Shown here: piece by piece, positions 33,498 through 42,972 of the stretch
How the letters are laid out: every line of letters starts with the position of its first letter
Position numbering within the stretch: position 1 is the stretch's first letter
Assembly: GCF_003234085.1 (NCBI RefSeq)
Contig: NZ_QKSD01000001.1
Coordinates: forward strand, 124,001-188,000
Reading direction: 5' to 3'
DNA length: 64,000 nt
Origin: Curtobacterium sp. MCPF17_052
GTDB taxonomy: Bacteria > Actinomycetota > Actinomycetes > Actinomycetales > Microbacteriaceae
Translations under genes and position numbers: made by a program
Notes under the pieces: generated by a model
Told to the model about the DNA's origin: nothing
The model's database searches: none
Seen by the model: only the letters and a program-made list of their open reading frames with translations

Positions 33498-35641
33498 GAC
33501 GAGAACCCCGGGATGAGACCGACGACGAGGTCGATGAGTTTGATGCCGATGAAGGGGACGATGACGCCGCCGAGCCCGTAGACGAGCAGGTTGCGGCCGA
33601 GGATCGACGACGCCGAGGCTGCGCGGTACTTGACGCCACGCAGGGACAGCGGGATGAGCGCCACGATGACGAGCGCGTTGAAGATGATCGCCGACAGGAT
33701 CGCCGACGCCGGAGAGTGCAGCCCCATGATGTTGAGGGCCGCCAGTCCCGGGAACGCAAGCTGGAACATCGCCGGGATGATCGCGAAGTACTTGGCGATG
33801 TCGTTGGCGATCGAGAACGTGGTGAGCGCACCACGCGTGATGAGCAGCTGCTTGCCGATCCGGACGACGTCGATGAGCTTCGTCGGGTCCGAGTCCAGGT
33901 CGACCATGTTGCCGGCCTCCTTGGCCGCGGTCGTCCCGGTGTTCATCGCCACCCCCACGTCCGCCTGCGCCAGGGCCGGGGCGTCGTTCGTGCCGTCACC
34001 GGTCATGGCGACGAGGTTGCCGCCCTCCTGCTCGCGGCGGATCAGCGCGAGCTTGTCCTCCGGGGTGGCCTCGGCGAGGTAGTCGTCGACGCCGGCCTCG
34101 GCCGCGATGGCCTTGGCGGTGCGCGGGTTGTCGCCGGTGATCATGACGGTGCGGATGCCCATGCTCCGCAGCTCCGTGAACCGCTCGGCCAGGCCGTCCT
34201 TGACGACGTCCTTGAGGTGCACGACGCCGAGCAGCTGGACCGTGCCCGAGGCGTCCCGGCGGCCGACGACGAGCGGGGTGCCGCCCTGGTCGGAGATCTC
34301 CGCGACGGTCGCGTCGATGGCGGCAGCAACACCGCCGTCGCCGGTGTCCGCCCAGGCCAGCACCGCGGCCGCGGCGCCCTTCCGCACCGAGGACCCGTCG
34401 GGCAGGTCGACGCCGGACATCCGGGTCTGCGCGGTGAACGGCACCTCGACCCCACCGGCCGGGAGGGACGTGGACACCCCGGCGGCGAGCGCCAGGTCCA
34501 CGATGGAGCGACCCTCGGGCGTCCCGTCGGCAGCGCTCGACAGCGCTGCCGCTTCCATGAGCGAGACCTCACTCACACCCGGCACCGGCACGACTCGAGA
34601 GGCCCGTCGGTTGCCGTACGTGATCGTGCCGGTCTTGTCGAGGAGCAGCGTGGTGATGTCGCCGGCGGCCTCGACCGCGCGACCGGACATGGCCAGGACG
34701 TTGTGCTGCACGAGCCGGTCCATGCCGGCGATGCCGATCGCGGAGAGCAGCGCCCCGATGGTGGTCGGGATGAGGCAGACGAGCAGCGCGATGAGCACCG
34801 GGATGCTGACCGTCGAGCCGACGAGTCCGGCGATGGGCTGGAGCGTGAGGCAGACGATCACGAAGACGATCGACAGTGACGCGAGCAGGATGTTCAGCGC
34901 GATCTCGTTCGGCGTCTTCTGCCGGGCGGCACCTTCGACGAGGCGGATCATCCGGTCGATGAACGTCTCGCCCGGGGTGGAGGTGACGCGCACCACGATC
35001 CGGTCGGACAGCACCCGGGTACCCCCGGTGACGGCGCTGCGGTCACCGCCGGACTCGCGGATCACCGGGGCCGACTCGCCCGTGACGGCGGACTCGTCGA
35101 CCGAGGCGATGCCGTCGACGACGTCTCCGTCCCCGGGGACCACCTCGCCGGCGACGACGACCACGTGGTCGCCCTTCGCCAGGTCGACCGAGGCGACGTC
35201 CTCGGTGCCGGCGGAGAGCGCGGCCGGATCGGCGGCCGAGTAGCCGACGACACGGCGGGCCGTGGTCGTCGAGCGGGTCTTGCGCAGCGTGTCGGCCTGC
35301 GCCTTGCCGCGCCCCTCGGCGACGGACTCGGCCAGGTTCGCGAACACGACCGTCAGCCAGAGCCACACGGCGATCGCGATGGTGAAGGACGACGGGACCG
35401 GCGTGCCGGAGTCGGACGCGCCTCCCGACCGGGTGAAGGGCTCGACGACGGCGGTGACCGTCGTCAGGGCGGCGCCCACCTCGACGATGAACATCACCGG
35501 GTTCTTCCACATCAGCCGGGGGTCCAGCTTGCGGAACGCACCCGGGAGGCCCGCGGCGAGCTGCCGGGGTCCGAAGGCCGACGGGCGTCGGCCCGGTTGC
35601 TCAGCGGTGTGCTGCTCCGACTCGGGAGTCAGGGTGGTCAT
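33494..35641 (-). CDS. kdpB: KdpB, catalytic P-type ATPase subunit
   Basis: 715 aa. It has the phosphorylation motif DKTGTIT, actuator loop [13 protein letters not shown], nucleotide-domain residues, the hinge [22 protein letters not shown], and seven membrane segments. It couples ATP hydrolysis to potassium transfer through KdpA. The ATG at 35641 shares one base with the kdpA stop (TGATG). The N-terminal 40 residues are polar, as in other actinobacteria. Confidence 0.97.
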   Translation of the reverse strand: MTTLTPESEQHTAEQPGRRPSAFGPRQLAAGLPGAFRKLDPRLMWKNPVMFIVEVGAALTTVTAVVEPFTRSGGASDSGTPVPSSFTIAIAVWLWLTVVFANLAESVAEGRGKAQADTLRKTRSTTTARRVVGYSAADPAALSAGTEDVASVDLAKGDHVVVVAGEVVPGDGDVVDGIASVDESAVTGESAPVIRESGGDRSAVTGGTRVLSDRIVVRVTSTPGETFIDRMIRLVEGAARQKTPNEIALNILLASLSIVFVIVCLTLQPIAGLVGSTVSIPVLIALLVCLIPTTIGALLSAIGIAGMDRLVQHNVLAMSGRAVEAAGDITTLLLDKTGTITYGNRRASRVVPVPGVSEVSLMEAAALSSAADGTPEGRSIVDLALAAGVSTSLPAGGVEVPFTAQTRMSGVDLPDGSSVRKGAAAAVLAWADTGDGGVAAAIDATVAEISDQGGTPLVVGRRDASGTVQLLGVVHLKDVVKDGLAERFTELRSMGIRTVMITGDNPRTAKAIAAEAGVDDYLAEATPEDKLALIRREQEGGNLVAMTGDGTNDAPALAQADVGVAMNTGTTAAKEAGNMVDLDSDPTKLIDVVRIGKQLLITRGALTTFSIANDIAKYFAIIPAMFQLAFPGLAALNIMGLHSPASAILSAIIFNALVIVALIPLSLRGVKYRAASASSILGRNLLVYGLGGVIVPFIGIKLIDLVVGLIPGFSS

Positions 35642-37323
35642 CAGGACAGTCCTTCTGCGAGCGGGCCCAGTGCGAGCACCGGGAAGTACGTGAGTGCGGT
35701 TACGATGACGGCGACGCCGCCCAGGAGCACGATGAAGAGCGGCCGGTGCGTGGGCAGCGTGCCGACGGTCGCCGGCACCTTGTCCTGTGCGGCCAATGAC
35801 CCGGCGAGCGCCAGGACGAACACCATCGGCACGAAGCGACCGAGCAGCATCGCGACGCCGAGCGCGGAGTTCATCCACGTCGTGTTCGCGGTGAGGCCTC
35901 CGAACGCCGAGCCGTTGTTGTTGCCGGCGCTGGTGAACGCGTAGAGCAGTTCGGACAGGCCGTGGTTGCCCGGGTTGAACAGCGACGTGCCGAGCACCTG
36001 CTCCCGGACGCCCGGGATCAGGAGCGACAGGGCCGTGCCGGTGAGCACCACGGTCGGGGTGACCAGGATGTACAGCGCGGCGAAGGTCATCTCCTTGGCG
36101 CGGATCTTCTTGCCGAGGTACTCCGGCGTACGGCCGACGAGCAGCCCGCCGATGAAGACCGTGATCACGGCGAGCACGAGCATGCCGTAGAGGCCGGAGC
36201 CGACACCGCCCGGGGTGACCTCGCCGAGCATCATGTTGACCAGCGCCATCATGCCGCCGAGCGGGGTGAAGCTGTCGTGCATGGCGTTGACGGCACCCGT
36301 GGACGTCGAGGTCGTCGCGGTGGCGAAGAGCGTCGAGCCGAGGATGCCGAAGCGGACCTCCTTGCCCTCCATGGCGGCACCGGCGGCGTGGGTCGCGGCT
36401 CCGCCACCGGCGAGTTCGGCGAGCGACATGGCCGACAGGGACGCCAGGAAGATGCCGCTCATGACGCTGACGATGGCGGTGCCCTGGCGGGTGTCGCCGA
36501 CCATCTTCCCGAAGGTCCTGGGCAGTGAGAACGGGATGACGAGCATGAGGAAGACCTCGAACAGGCTCGTCCAGGCCTGCGGGTTCTCGAACGGGTGCGC
36601 GGAGTTGACGTTGAAGTAGCCGCCGCCGTTCGTGCCGAGCTCCTTGATGGCCTCCTGCGAGGCGACGAAGCCGTCCGGGATGTGCTGCGCGCCGCCGGTG
36701 AGCGTCGTGACGTCGGTCCCGGCGCCCCAGGACTGGATGACGCCGCCGGCGACGAGCACGAGCGCCGAGACGAAGGCCAGCGGCAGGAGCAGCCGGCCGG
36801 TGCCGCGGACGACGTCGACCCAGACGTTGCCGAGCGTGCCGGACCGCCGCCGGGCGAACCCGCGGACCAGGGCGACCGCGACGGCGAGACCGACGGCTGC
36901 GGACAGGAAGTTCTGCACCGCCAGACCGGCCATCTGCACGGTGTACCCGACGGTGGCCTCGGGCGAGTACGACTGCCAGTTCGTGTTCGCCACGAACGAC
37001 GCCGCCGTGTTGAACGCGAGCGCCGGTCCCACGGCGGGCAGCCCGAGGTCGCCCGGCAACACCACCTGGATGCGCTGGAGCAGGTAGACGAGCAGCAGCC
37101 CGGCGACGCTGAACAGCAGCACGCCGCGCAGGTACGCGGCCCACGACTGCTCGGCGTCGGGGTCGACGCCGATCAGGCGGTAGACCCCTCGCTCGACGCG
37201 GCCGTGGCGGGAGCTCGTGAAGACGCGGGCCATCCAGTCGCCGAGCGGCCGGTGCGCCACGACGAGGAGCAGCACGAGGAGGGCGACCTGGGCGATGCCG
37301 GCCCAGGTCTGCGCGGCGCCCAT
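35641..37323 (-). CDS. kdpA: KdpA, potassium-binding channel-like subunit
   Basis: 560-aa membrane protein with about ten segments and the four pore loops of the KdpA family. The most recognisable are [10 protein letters not shown] and [21 protein letters not shown], which carries a selectivity-filter loop. It overlaps kdpF by one base upstream and kdpB by one base downstream, so the whole kdpFABC set is translated as a coupled unit. Confidence 0.97.
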   Translation of the reverse strand: MGAAQTWAGIAQVALLVLLLVVAHRPLGDWMARVFTSSRHGRVERGVYRLIGVDPDAEQSWAAYLRGVLLFSVAGLLLVYLLQRIQVVLPGDLGLPAVGPALAFNTAASFVANTNWQSYSPEATVGYTVQMAGLAVQNFLSAAVGLAVAVALVRGFARRRSGTLGNVWVDVVRGTGRLLLPLAFVSALVLVAGGVIQSWGAGTDVTTLTGGAQHIPDGFVASQEAIKELGTNGGGYFNVNSAHPFENPQAWTSLFEVFLMLVIPFSLPRTFGKMVGDTRQGTAIVSVMSGIFLASLSAMSLAELAGGGAATHAAGAAMEGKEVRFGILGSTLFATATTSTSTGAVNAMHDSFTPLGGMMALVNMMLGEVTPGGVGSGLYGMLVLAVITVFIGGLLVGRTPEYLGKKIRAKEMTFAALYILVTPTVVLTGTALSLLIPGVREQVLGTSLFNPGNHGLSELLYAFTSAGNNNGSAFGGLTANTTWMNSALGVAMLLGRFVPMVFVLALAGSLAAQDKVPATVGTLPTHRPLFIVLLGGVAVIVTALTYFPVLALGPLAEGLS

Positions 37324-37412
37324 CAGAACCGCTCGGGGCGGACGAGCGCCCAGACGAGGTACACGACAGCGGCGATGCCGAGGACGGCGGCGGCGATGGT
37401 GATCGCGATCAC
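37323..37412 (-). CDS. kdpF: KdpF, small stabilising subunit
   Basis: 29-aa single-span peptide (GTG start) ending [11 protein letters not shown], the typical KdpF C-terminus. It stabilises the KdpABC complex in the membrane. The stop overlaps the kdpA ATG, and the GTG overlaps the stop of the micro-gene upstream (GTGA). Confidence 0.9.
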   Translation of the reverse strand: MIAITIAAAVLGIAAVVYLVWALVRPERF

Positions 37413-37492
37413 AGTCGCTCCACCCCCTTGGCGATCAGTGCCACCACGCCGAACACGGCGAGGACACCGGCGACGACGAAGACGTCGAACAC
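37409..37492 (-). CDS. 27-aa membrane microprotein upstream of kdpF
   Basis: GTG-initiated frame with CAGGAG six bases upstream, encoding one hydrophobic helix ([20 protein letters not shown]) followed by a basic-acidic end, VERL. Its stop overlaps the kdpF start by four bases, the same coupling as all other kdp genes. It resembles KdpF in size and topology but lacks RPERF. Probably a further small Kdp subunit or regulator; not in the classical kdpFABC set. Confidence 0.7.
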   Translation of the reverse strand: MFDVFVVAGVLAVFGVVALIAKGVERL

Positions 37493-37658
37493 GTGGGACT
37501 CCTGGAGATCGAGGTGCCCGCGGCAGACGCCGTGGACCGCACCGGTTGTGGTGCGGTACCGATGCTGCGTCCGGGGGCGGGCCTCCAGGCCGGTCCTCAC
37601 GGTTCCCTGACGCCCGGTTGGGCGACACGTGCGGAGCGCTAACGGCCCCGTGCCGGCC
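37493..37658 (-). promoter_or_regulatory. kdp operon leader with several hairpins
   Basis: This 166-bp gap must hold the kdp promoter and KdpE site. On the transcribed strand it contains GCCC-AACC-GGGC (37612-37623) and a perfect hairpin ACCGCACC-ACAACC-GGTGCGGT (37536-37557), 44 bases before the first GTG. I see no match to known potassium or c-di-AMP riboswitches. Confidence 0.4.
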
Positions 37659-38042
37659 TCAGCGGAAGTCGCCGACCTGGTTCTCGACCGGGACGGTGCC
37701 CTCGACGACGACGGCACCGGTGTGCGCGGTCGTGACGGTCTCGATGAGGACGATCTCGACCTCCTCGTCCGCGATCGGGTTGTGCCGGACGCCTCGGGGG
37801 ACGACGTGGAACTGACCGGGCGTGAGCACGACCTCCTGGTCGTCGGGCAGCTGGATGCGGAGCCGGCCGGAGACGACGAGGAACATCTCGTCCTCGGCGT
37901 CGTGGGCGTGCCAGACCAACTCACCGAGCAGCTTCGCGACCTTCACGTACTGGTCGTTCACCCGCCCGACGACCCGCGGTGTCCAGTGGGCCTGGACCTG
38001 TCGGAGTTCAGCGGCGATGTCGATCCCGTGGAGAGCAGTCAT
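37659..38042 (-). CDS. Cupin-domain protein
   Basis: 127-aa single-domain beta-barrel. Cupin motif 1 is VWHAHDAEDEMFLVVSGRLRIQL (His, His and Glu metal ligands) and motif 2 is PGQFHVVPRGVRHNPIAD (His ligand). It probably binds a metal and a small ligand; reaction unknown. Single gene. Confidence 0.88.
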   Translation of the reverse strand: MTALHGIDIAAELRQVQAHWTPRVVGRVNDQYVKVAKLLGELVWHAHDAEDEMFLVVSGRLRIQLPDDQEVVLTPGQFHVVPRGVRHNPIADEEVEIVLIETVTTAHTGAVVVEGTVPVENQVGDFR

Positions 38043-38139
38043 GACCTGATCATCGACCCTGGAACGCCCGTCCCGCAGGTCGACGGCCCCAGCGATGGTG
38101 TCCTCTGGTTGGCGGAGTCGGACAGCAGCGCGCTGCCCG

Positions 38140-39162
38140 TCACGGCGGTCCTGCTCCGCGGGTCCCGGCCGCAGCGAGCCGCGCGGCCACCCGGACGGCC
38201 GCGTCCCGCAGGGGCGCGGGCGCGGTGACGGCGAAGTCGGCGTCGAAGCCGGCGAAGACCGCTGCGAGCGCAGTCCACGACCACGAGCCGGTCGTGAGTC
38301 GGCAGGTGCCGTCGCCGAGGTCCTCGAGGACGGCGTCCTCGGCCACGTACGGCGCGATGGTGTGTGCCGACACCTGCAGCACCGCCGTCCCGACACACGG
38401 CCAGGCCGAGCCACCACCACCCGAACCACCCGTACCGACCGTGCCGTCCGCGCCGTCCGCGCCGCGGAAGCGGGCCGCGACGAACGCCCCCGGGTCGCCG
38501 CCCGGGACGGCCCGGGGGACGAACGGGAGGCCCGTGGGCACCTTGGGCGCGATCCGGTCCACCCGGTAGGTGCGCCAGTCCTCCGCGTCGGTGTCCCACG
38601 CGAGCAGGTACCAGCGGCCGGCCCGTGCCAAGAGTGCGTGTGGTTCCACCCGGCGGGGTGGCCGGTCGTCCTCCGCTCCCGGCGGCCAGGCGGGCGTGTA
38701 GCCGAAGCGCAGGACGGTGCGGGTCCGTACTGCCTCGCTGACGGCGACCAGCACCGCGGGGTCGACGACGACGGCTCCGGGCGTGGTGACCACCTGGACG
38801 GCGTCGATCCGGTGCCGCAGGCGGGACGGCATCACCTGCCGGACGGTCGTGAGCGCACGGGCTGCCGCCTCCGCGATGTCGGCACCCGAGGCCGGTGCGA
38901 CGGCCAGTGCGAGGGCGATCGCCACGGCCTGGTCGTCGTCGAACAGGAGCGGCGGCAGGTCCGACCCGGCCGAGAGCCGGTAGCCGCCGGCCGGGCCGCG
39001 GAGTGCGTCGACCCGGTACCCGAGCTCCCGCAGACGGTCGACGTCCCGCCGCACGGTCCGTGGGCTGACGTCCAGCCGCCTGCCGAGGTCGTTGCCCGAC
39101 CACTCCCGGCGGACCTGCAGCAGGGACAGCAGCGACAGCAGTCGGGAGGACGGAGCGGGCAT
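38140..39162 (-). CDS. WYL-domain transcriptional regulator (YafY type)
   Basis: 340 aa: N-terminal DeoR-like helix-turn-helix (RLLSLLSLLQVRREWSGNDLGRRLDVSPRTVRRDVDRLRELGY), then the WYL ligand-binding domain (RVEPHALLARAGRWYLLAWDTDAEDWRTYRVDRI) and a C-terminal extension. It lies divergent from the VOC gene, which it may regulate. An ATG four codons upstream (39174) is an alternative start. A Gly-rich insertion interrupts the WCX part at about residue 260. Confidence 0.9.
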   Translation of the reverse strand: MPAPSSRLLSLLSLLQVRREWSGNDLGRRLDVSPRTVRRDVDRLRELGYRVDALRGPAGGYRLSAGSDLPPLLFDDDQAVAIALALAVAPASGADIAEAAARALTTVRQVMPSRLRHRIDAVQVVTTPGAVVVDPAVLVAVSEAVRTRTVLRFGYTPAWPPGAEDDRPPRRVEPHALLARAGRWYLLAWDTDAEDWRTYRVDRIAPKVPTGLPFVPRAVPGGDPGAFVAARFRGADGADGTVGTGGSGGGGSAWPCVGTAVLQVSAHTIAPYVAEDAVLEDLGDGTCRLTTGSWSWTALAAVFAGFDADFAVTAPAPLRDAAVRVAARLAAAGTRGAGPP

Positions 39163-39265
39163 GACCCCGAGCATGCCAGGAGGAGCGGACAGGATCTGAC
39201 CGCATCTGCCGCGATGCTGCTCGGGACGAGGCCGACCGGCGCTCGCACGACGACGAGGAGTCGAC

Positions 39266-39688
39266 ATGACCATCACCACCATCCCGCACGTGAACTTCGA
39301 CGGACAGGCCGCCGCGGCGCTGGCGTTCTGGGGTGCAGCCCTCGGCACCGAGCCCGTCGTCGTGACGTACGGCCAGAGCGGCGCCGTCGAGGATCCGGCG
39401 TGGGCGGACCGCGTCGTCTGGGGCCAGGTGACCTCGGCGAGCGGCGTCCGGGTCATGGCCTTCGACGTGTGGCCGGGACAGCCCTACGACCAGGGCACGA
39501 ACAGTTCGTACGTCTACCTGAGCGGCACGGACGAGGACGAGATCCGGGCGGTGTGGGCGGGCCTGCAGGAGGGCGCCGAGGTCCGACAGCCGCTCGGGCC
39601 GTCGGCGTGGTCCCCCCTGGCCGGCCAGCTGCGCGACCGCTTCGGTGTGGTGTGGGCCCTCGACGTGCCGGCTGCGCAGCAGCACTGA
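39266..39688 (+). CDS. VOC-family (PhnB-like) protein
   Basis: 140 aa. It has the PhnB/3-demethylubiquinone-methyltransferase-like start TTIPHVNFDGQAAAALAFWGAALG, a central SYVYLSGTDEDE and the end LRDRFGVVWALDVP. Usually of unknown enzymatic role. GAGGAG lies 5 bases before the ATG. Divergent from the WYL regulator, a common pairing. Confidence 0.88.
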   Translation: MTITTIPHVNFDGQAAAALAFWGAALGTEPVVVTYGQSGAVEDPAWADRVVWGQVTSASGVRVMAFDVWPGQPYDQGTNSSYVYLSGTDEDEIRAVWAGLQEGAEVRQPLGPSAWSPLAGQLRDRFGVVWALDVPAAQQH

Positions 39689-39745
39689 CGACCGACGGCG
39701 GCGGATCGACGGCGGTACGGCACGGACGCGACCGCCGCCGATCCG

Positions 39746-39751
39746 TACGCT
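39746..39751 (+). promoter_or_regulatory. -10 hexamer of the PH-like membrane protein gene (leaderless)
   Basis: TACGCT ends six bases before the ATG at 39758. Confidence 0.55.
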
Positions 39752-39757
39752 GACCGC

Positions 39758-40462
39758 ATGGGGACCACGATCACATCCGTGACCATCGCCTTCGTCATCG
39801 CCGCCGTCGTCCCGGTGGTCGTGACGTCGGCCATCCGCCGGGGGGACCGGAAGCGGAAGCACCAGCGCGTGCTCGCCGGGGCGGCCCCGGACGCACTGTT
39901 CACCGTGCGGCCGAGACGGTGGCAGCGGGTCATCCTGCGGACCATCGGCATCCTGGTCATCGTCCTCGGCGGCGTGCTGCTGCTCGGTGCGGCCTCGACC
40001 ACGGACGACCCGGACGCGTTGCCGATGGGCATCGCGGGCACTGTCGCTCTGCTCGGCGGGGTCGCGTTCGTCCTGCTCGCCAGTGCCCTGGCACGGACGC
40101 GGATCGATGCGCTGCCGGACCGGCTGATCGTCCGGAAGGGCTTCCGGACCGAACGTGAGGTGCACCACACCGCCATCGCGTCGATCCGGCCCTGGACCGG
40201 CCCGTACGGCGGGATCCAGGCGCGCGACCCGGAGGGGACCGTGCTGTTCGACACGGTGTCGATCGCCATCGGCTACCCCGATCTCGAGGCCTGGCTCGCC
40301 GAGCGGGCGCCGTGGGCATGGGTCGCGTACGCGGGGGCAGGCACCCCGGCGCCGAACTGGCCCGCAGCGGGCGCTGCGGCACAGGGCTGGCCGGCGCAGC
40401 GCGGTCCCGCCGAACCGTGGCCGACACCCGACGACACCGGGCGGGACATCCGTCCGCGCTGA
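39758..40462 (+). CDS. Membrane protein with PH-like domain
   Basis: 234 aa, three membrane segments: one at the N-terminus (about 5-27) and a pair at about 62-110 separated by a short loop. A soluble domain follows with the bacterial PH pattern LPDRLIVRKGFRTEREVHHTAIASIRPW and VSIAIGYPDLEAWLAER. The C-terminal 40 residues are Pro/Ala-rich. Function unknown. Confidence 0.8.
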   Translation: MGTTITSVTIAFVIAAVVPVVVTSAIRRGDRKRKHQRVLAGAAPDALFTVRPRRWQRVILRTIGILVIVLGGVLLLGAASTTDDPDALPMGIAGTVALLGGVAFVLLASALARTRIDALPDRLIVRKGFRTEREVHHTAIASIRPWTGPYGGIQARDPEGTVLFDTVSIAIGYPDLEAWLAERAPWAWVAYAGAGTPAPNWPAAGAAAQGWPAQRGPAEPWPTPDDTGRDIRPR

Positions 40463-40488
40463 CCCCGGTCGAGTCCGACGCTCGTCGC

Positions 40489-41316
40489 TCAGCGCGCGGG
40501 CGTCCAGGTGCTGACGGTCACCGCCGCCGTCACCGTCTCCGGCGTGAACACCGTGTCCGCCGCCACGTGGTGGTGACTCGGCCCCATGTGCACCAGGTCG
40601 TGCACGGCCTCGGCGGTGAGTTCCATCGTCCAGGTCAGGTCCTCGGTCGAGCGCGGCGTGAACGCGGGTGTCAAGCTGTCGTGCAGCCGGCGTTCCTTCT
40701 CCGGGTCCACGCTGATCGTGGCGGCCGCGAGTTCCGCCAGGTGTCCGACCCGGGGCGTGACGACGACGAGCACGCCTCCGGGGTGCAGCACCCGGGCGTA
40801 CTCGTGCTGGTTGCGCGGCGCGAAGACGTCGAGCACGACGGCGGCGGCGTGGTCGACGACCGGGAGGCGCTCAGTCACGTCCCCGACGACGGCACCGACG
40901 TGCCCGTGGATGCGTGCCGCGCGGCGGATGGCGACGGCCGAGAGGTCCAACGCGACCCCGAGCCTCCTGGCAGCATCGCCATGTGTCGTGCCGTCGAGCG
41001 CGTGCGCGAGGTACGTGCCCGGGCCGGAACCGACGTCGAGGACCACGCCGGGTGCGGTCGCGTCGGCGACCACGCTCGTGAGCGCCCGCTCGACCGGCGC
41101 GTAGTGACCGCGACCGAGGAAACGCAGCCGCGCGTCGACCATCTCCGGGGTGTCCGCGGTGAGTGCTCGGCGCTTCGCGGGCAGGAGCGTCAGGTGGCCC
41201 TGCTTGGCCTCGTCGTACCGGTGCCCGTTGCGGCAACCGGCCTGCCCCGGGGCGGTGCGGGCGAGCGGCTCGGTGCACACCGGGCACGCGAGCACGGGCA
41301 GCAGGTCGTCACGCAC
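40489..41316 (-). CDS. RlmA-type 23S rRNA guanine-N1 methyltransferase
   Basis: 275 aa. It has the N-terminal zinc ribbon CPVC..C.NGHRYDEAKQGHLTLL, specific to the RlmA/TlrB group, then an SAM-binding fold with VLDVGSGPGTYLAHAL, VALDLSAVAIRRAAR and VLDVFAPRNQHEYARVLHPGG. It would methylate G745 or G748 in helix 35 of 23S rRNA. In TlrB the same change contributes to macrolide tolerance; whether that applies here is unknown. GTG start six bases after TACCCT. Confidence 0.88.
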   Translation of the reverse strand: MRDDLLPVLACPVCTEPLARTAPGQAGCRNGHRYDEAKQGHLTLLPAKRRALTADTPEMVDARLRFLGRGHYAPVERALTSVVADATAPGVVLDVGSGPGTYLAHALDGTTHGDAARRLGVALDLSAVAIRRAARIHGHVGAVVGDVTERLPVVDHAAAVVLDVFAPRNQHEYARVLHPGGVLVVVTPRVGHLAELAAATISVDPEKERRLHDSLTPAFTPRSTEDLTWTMELTAEAVHDLVHMGPSHHHVAADTVFTPETVTAAVTVSTWTPAR

Positions 41317-41322
41317 CGGTCC

Positions 41323-41328
41323 AGGGTA
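41323..41328 (-). promoter_or_regulatory. -10 hexamer of the RlmA gene (leaderless)
   Basis: TACCCT on the minus strand, six bases from the GTG at 41316. Confidence 0.55.
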
Positions 41329-41435
41329 CGGGGCGGCGGGACGGGTGGCCCGGTGCGGTGGTCGCGGTCGGGGAGCGCCCCGGGGGTACGGCCAGGGCCT
41401 GGCTCACACGGGTGGCCGCTGGCAGGATCGGTGGG

Positions 41436-42374
41436 GTGAAGACACTGGAGTTGCCACAGACGGACCTCACCGCCTCCGACGTGATCGTCGGGATGATGCG
41501 GATCAACGACATGAGCGACGAGGACATCCGTTCGCTCTACACGGCCTCGCGCGACGCGGGCGTGACGATGTTCGACCACGCTGCCGTGTACGGCGTCTGG
41601 CACGGCTGCGAGGAGCGCTTCGGCTCCGCGGTGACGCTGTCGTCCTCCGAGCGGGCCGACATCCAGCTGCAGACGAAGGTCGGCATCCGGCCGACGGAGC
41701 ACGGCGCGTACTTCGACTTCTCGTACGAGCACATCCTGTCCTCGGTCGAGGAGTCGCTCACCGCCCTGCGCACGGACTACATCGACGTGCTGCTGCTGCA
41801 CCGCCCCGACGCCCTCGTCGAGCCGGAGGAAGTGGCCCGCGCGTTCGACGAACTGCACGCCGCCGGCAAGGTGCACCACTTCGGTGTCTCGAACCACACC
41901 CCCGGGCAGGTCGAGCTGCTGAAGAAGTCCGTGCGGCAGCCGCTCGCGTTCAACCAGGTGCAGCTGAGCATCACCCACGCGAACGTGATCACGCAGGGCC
42001 TCACCGCGAACATGGGCGGGCTCGACCAGTCCATCGACCGCGACAACGACATCCTCAACTACTCGCGTCTCAACGACGTGACGCTGCAGGCCTGGTCCCC
42101 GTTCCAGAAGGGCTTCTTCGACGGCGTCTTCCTGGGCGACCGTGAGCAGTACGCCGAGCTGAACGACGTGCTCGAGGAGCTCGCCTCGGCGCACGGCGTC
42201 ACCCCGACCGCCATCGCGGTGGCGTGGATCACCCGGCACCCCGCGCACTTCCAGGTCGTCCTCGGCACGACGAACCCGCAGCGTGTGCGCGACTCGGCCG
42301 CCGGGTCCGACGTCGAACTCAGCCGCGAGGAGTGGTACCGCGTGCTCACGGCGGCGGGGCACACCGTCCCCTGA
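41436..42374 (+). CDS. Aldo/keto reductase
   Basis: 312-aa TIM-barrel NADPH reductase. Catalytic tetrad positions: Asp and Tyr in MFDHAAVYG, Lys in LQTKVGIRP and His in LLLHRPDAL. Further family blocks are FGVSNHTPGQVELL and the cofactor segment VVLGTTNPQRV. It resembles the YdhF group. Substrate unknown. The GTG at 41436 has CAGGAT seven bases upstream; in-frame codons further up are antisense to the RlmA gene. Confidence 0.9.
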   Translation: MKTLELPQTDLTASDVIVGMMRINDMSDEDIRSLYTASRDAGVTMFDHAAVYGVWHGCEERFGSAVTLSSSERADIQLQTKVGIRPTEHGAYFDFSYEHILSSVEESLTALRTDYIDVLLLHRPDALVEPEEVARAFDELHAAGKVHHFGVSNHTPGQVELLKKSVRQPLAFNQVQLSITHANVITQGLTANMGGLDQSIDRDNDILNYSRLNDVTLQAWSPFQKGFFDGVFLGDREQYAELNDVLEELASAHGVTPTAIAVAWITRHPAHFQVVLGTTNPQRVRDSAAGSDVELSREEWYRVLTAAGHTVP

Positions 42375-42413
42375 GTGGGCGGTCCCACCGCGGACGACGC
42401 GTCGGCGCAGCAC

Positions 42414-42611
42414 TCAGGGCGCTGGCGCGTCGTCCTCGTCGGGCTCACGCGGAGGCAGCGCTGCTGCGGGGTCCGCTGACCCGCCGGACACGACCTCGAA
42501 CCGGATCCCGAGCGCGGCCGGGTCGTCGTCGAGTTCGAGCCCGTCGCCGCTGGGCTGCTCCTCGGGGATGGCGAGACCCTTCGACGGGTCGAACGCACTG
42601 CTCATCGACAT
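42414..42611 (-). CDS. Small acidic protein, paralogue 1 (MSMSxxFDP)
   Basis: 65 aa, Asp/Glu/Pro-rich, no membrane segment. It starts MSMSSAFDPSKG and contains LELDDDPAALG. The N-terminus matches that of the next gene, MSMSAPFDPQQQG, so the two are tandem paralogues. CATGCT lies six bases before the ATG. Function unknown; probably disordered. Confidence 0.65.
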   Translation of the reverse strand: MSMSSAFDPSKGLAIPEEQPSGDGLELDDDPAALGIRFEVVSGGSADPAAALPPREPDEDDAPAP

Positions 42612-42659
42612 CCGACGAGCATGCCCGGCCGACCCGGGAGTCCGCGCAACGCGCGCTGG

Positions 42660-42929
42660 TCAGTCGCCGAGGTCGCCCGGGTGCAGACGGTCGCCGGGAT
42701 GCGGGGTCCGGAACACCGGGCCGCCGCCGGCCGCGTCCTCGTCGTCGTGTCGGACCGGGGAGTCCCCGGGGTCGCCGATCGCATCGGCGCCGGAGACGTC
42801 CGCCCCGGACGGCCCGTCAGCGGGGGGAGCCGCGCGCGACTCCTCCACCTCGAGCTCGTCCTGGTCGGAGCCGTCCGGGGGAACGTCGCTGCCCTGCTGC
42901 TGGGGATCGAACGGTGCACTCATCGACAT
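42660..42929 (-). CDS. Small acidic protein, paralogue 2 (MSMSxxFDP)
   Basis: 89 aa, acidic, low complexity, starts MSMSAPFDPQQQGSDVPPDG with ELEVEESRAAPP and a Pro/His/Gly-rich end. It shares start and composition with its neighbour at 42414-42611. Upstream is CACACT, six bases from the ATG. It is downstream of the Ser/Thr kinase but separated by 43 bp; function unknown. Confidence 0.6.
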   Translation of the reverse strand: MSMSAPFDPQQQGSDVPPDGSDQDELEVEESRAAPPADGPSGADVSGADAIGDPGDSPVRHDDEDAAGGGPVFRTPHPGDRLHPGDLGD

Positions 42930-42972
42930 GGGTCGAGTGTGCTCCGCCCAGGTGGACAGCAGGTCAGCCTCG

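Noticed and set aside
33494-37144. A single 1216-codon frame spanning kdpA and kdpB
   Set aside because: The first 500 codons are an out-of-frame shadow of kdpA; kdpB starts at 35641 with normal homology, so there is no fusion.
37493-37658. c-di-AMP (ydaO-type) riboswitch before kdp
   Set aside because: I looked for the conserved core sequences and did not find them; only generic hairpins are visible.
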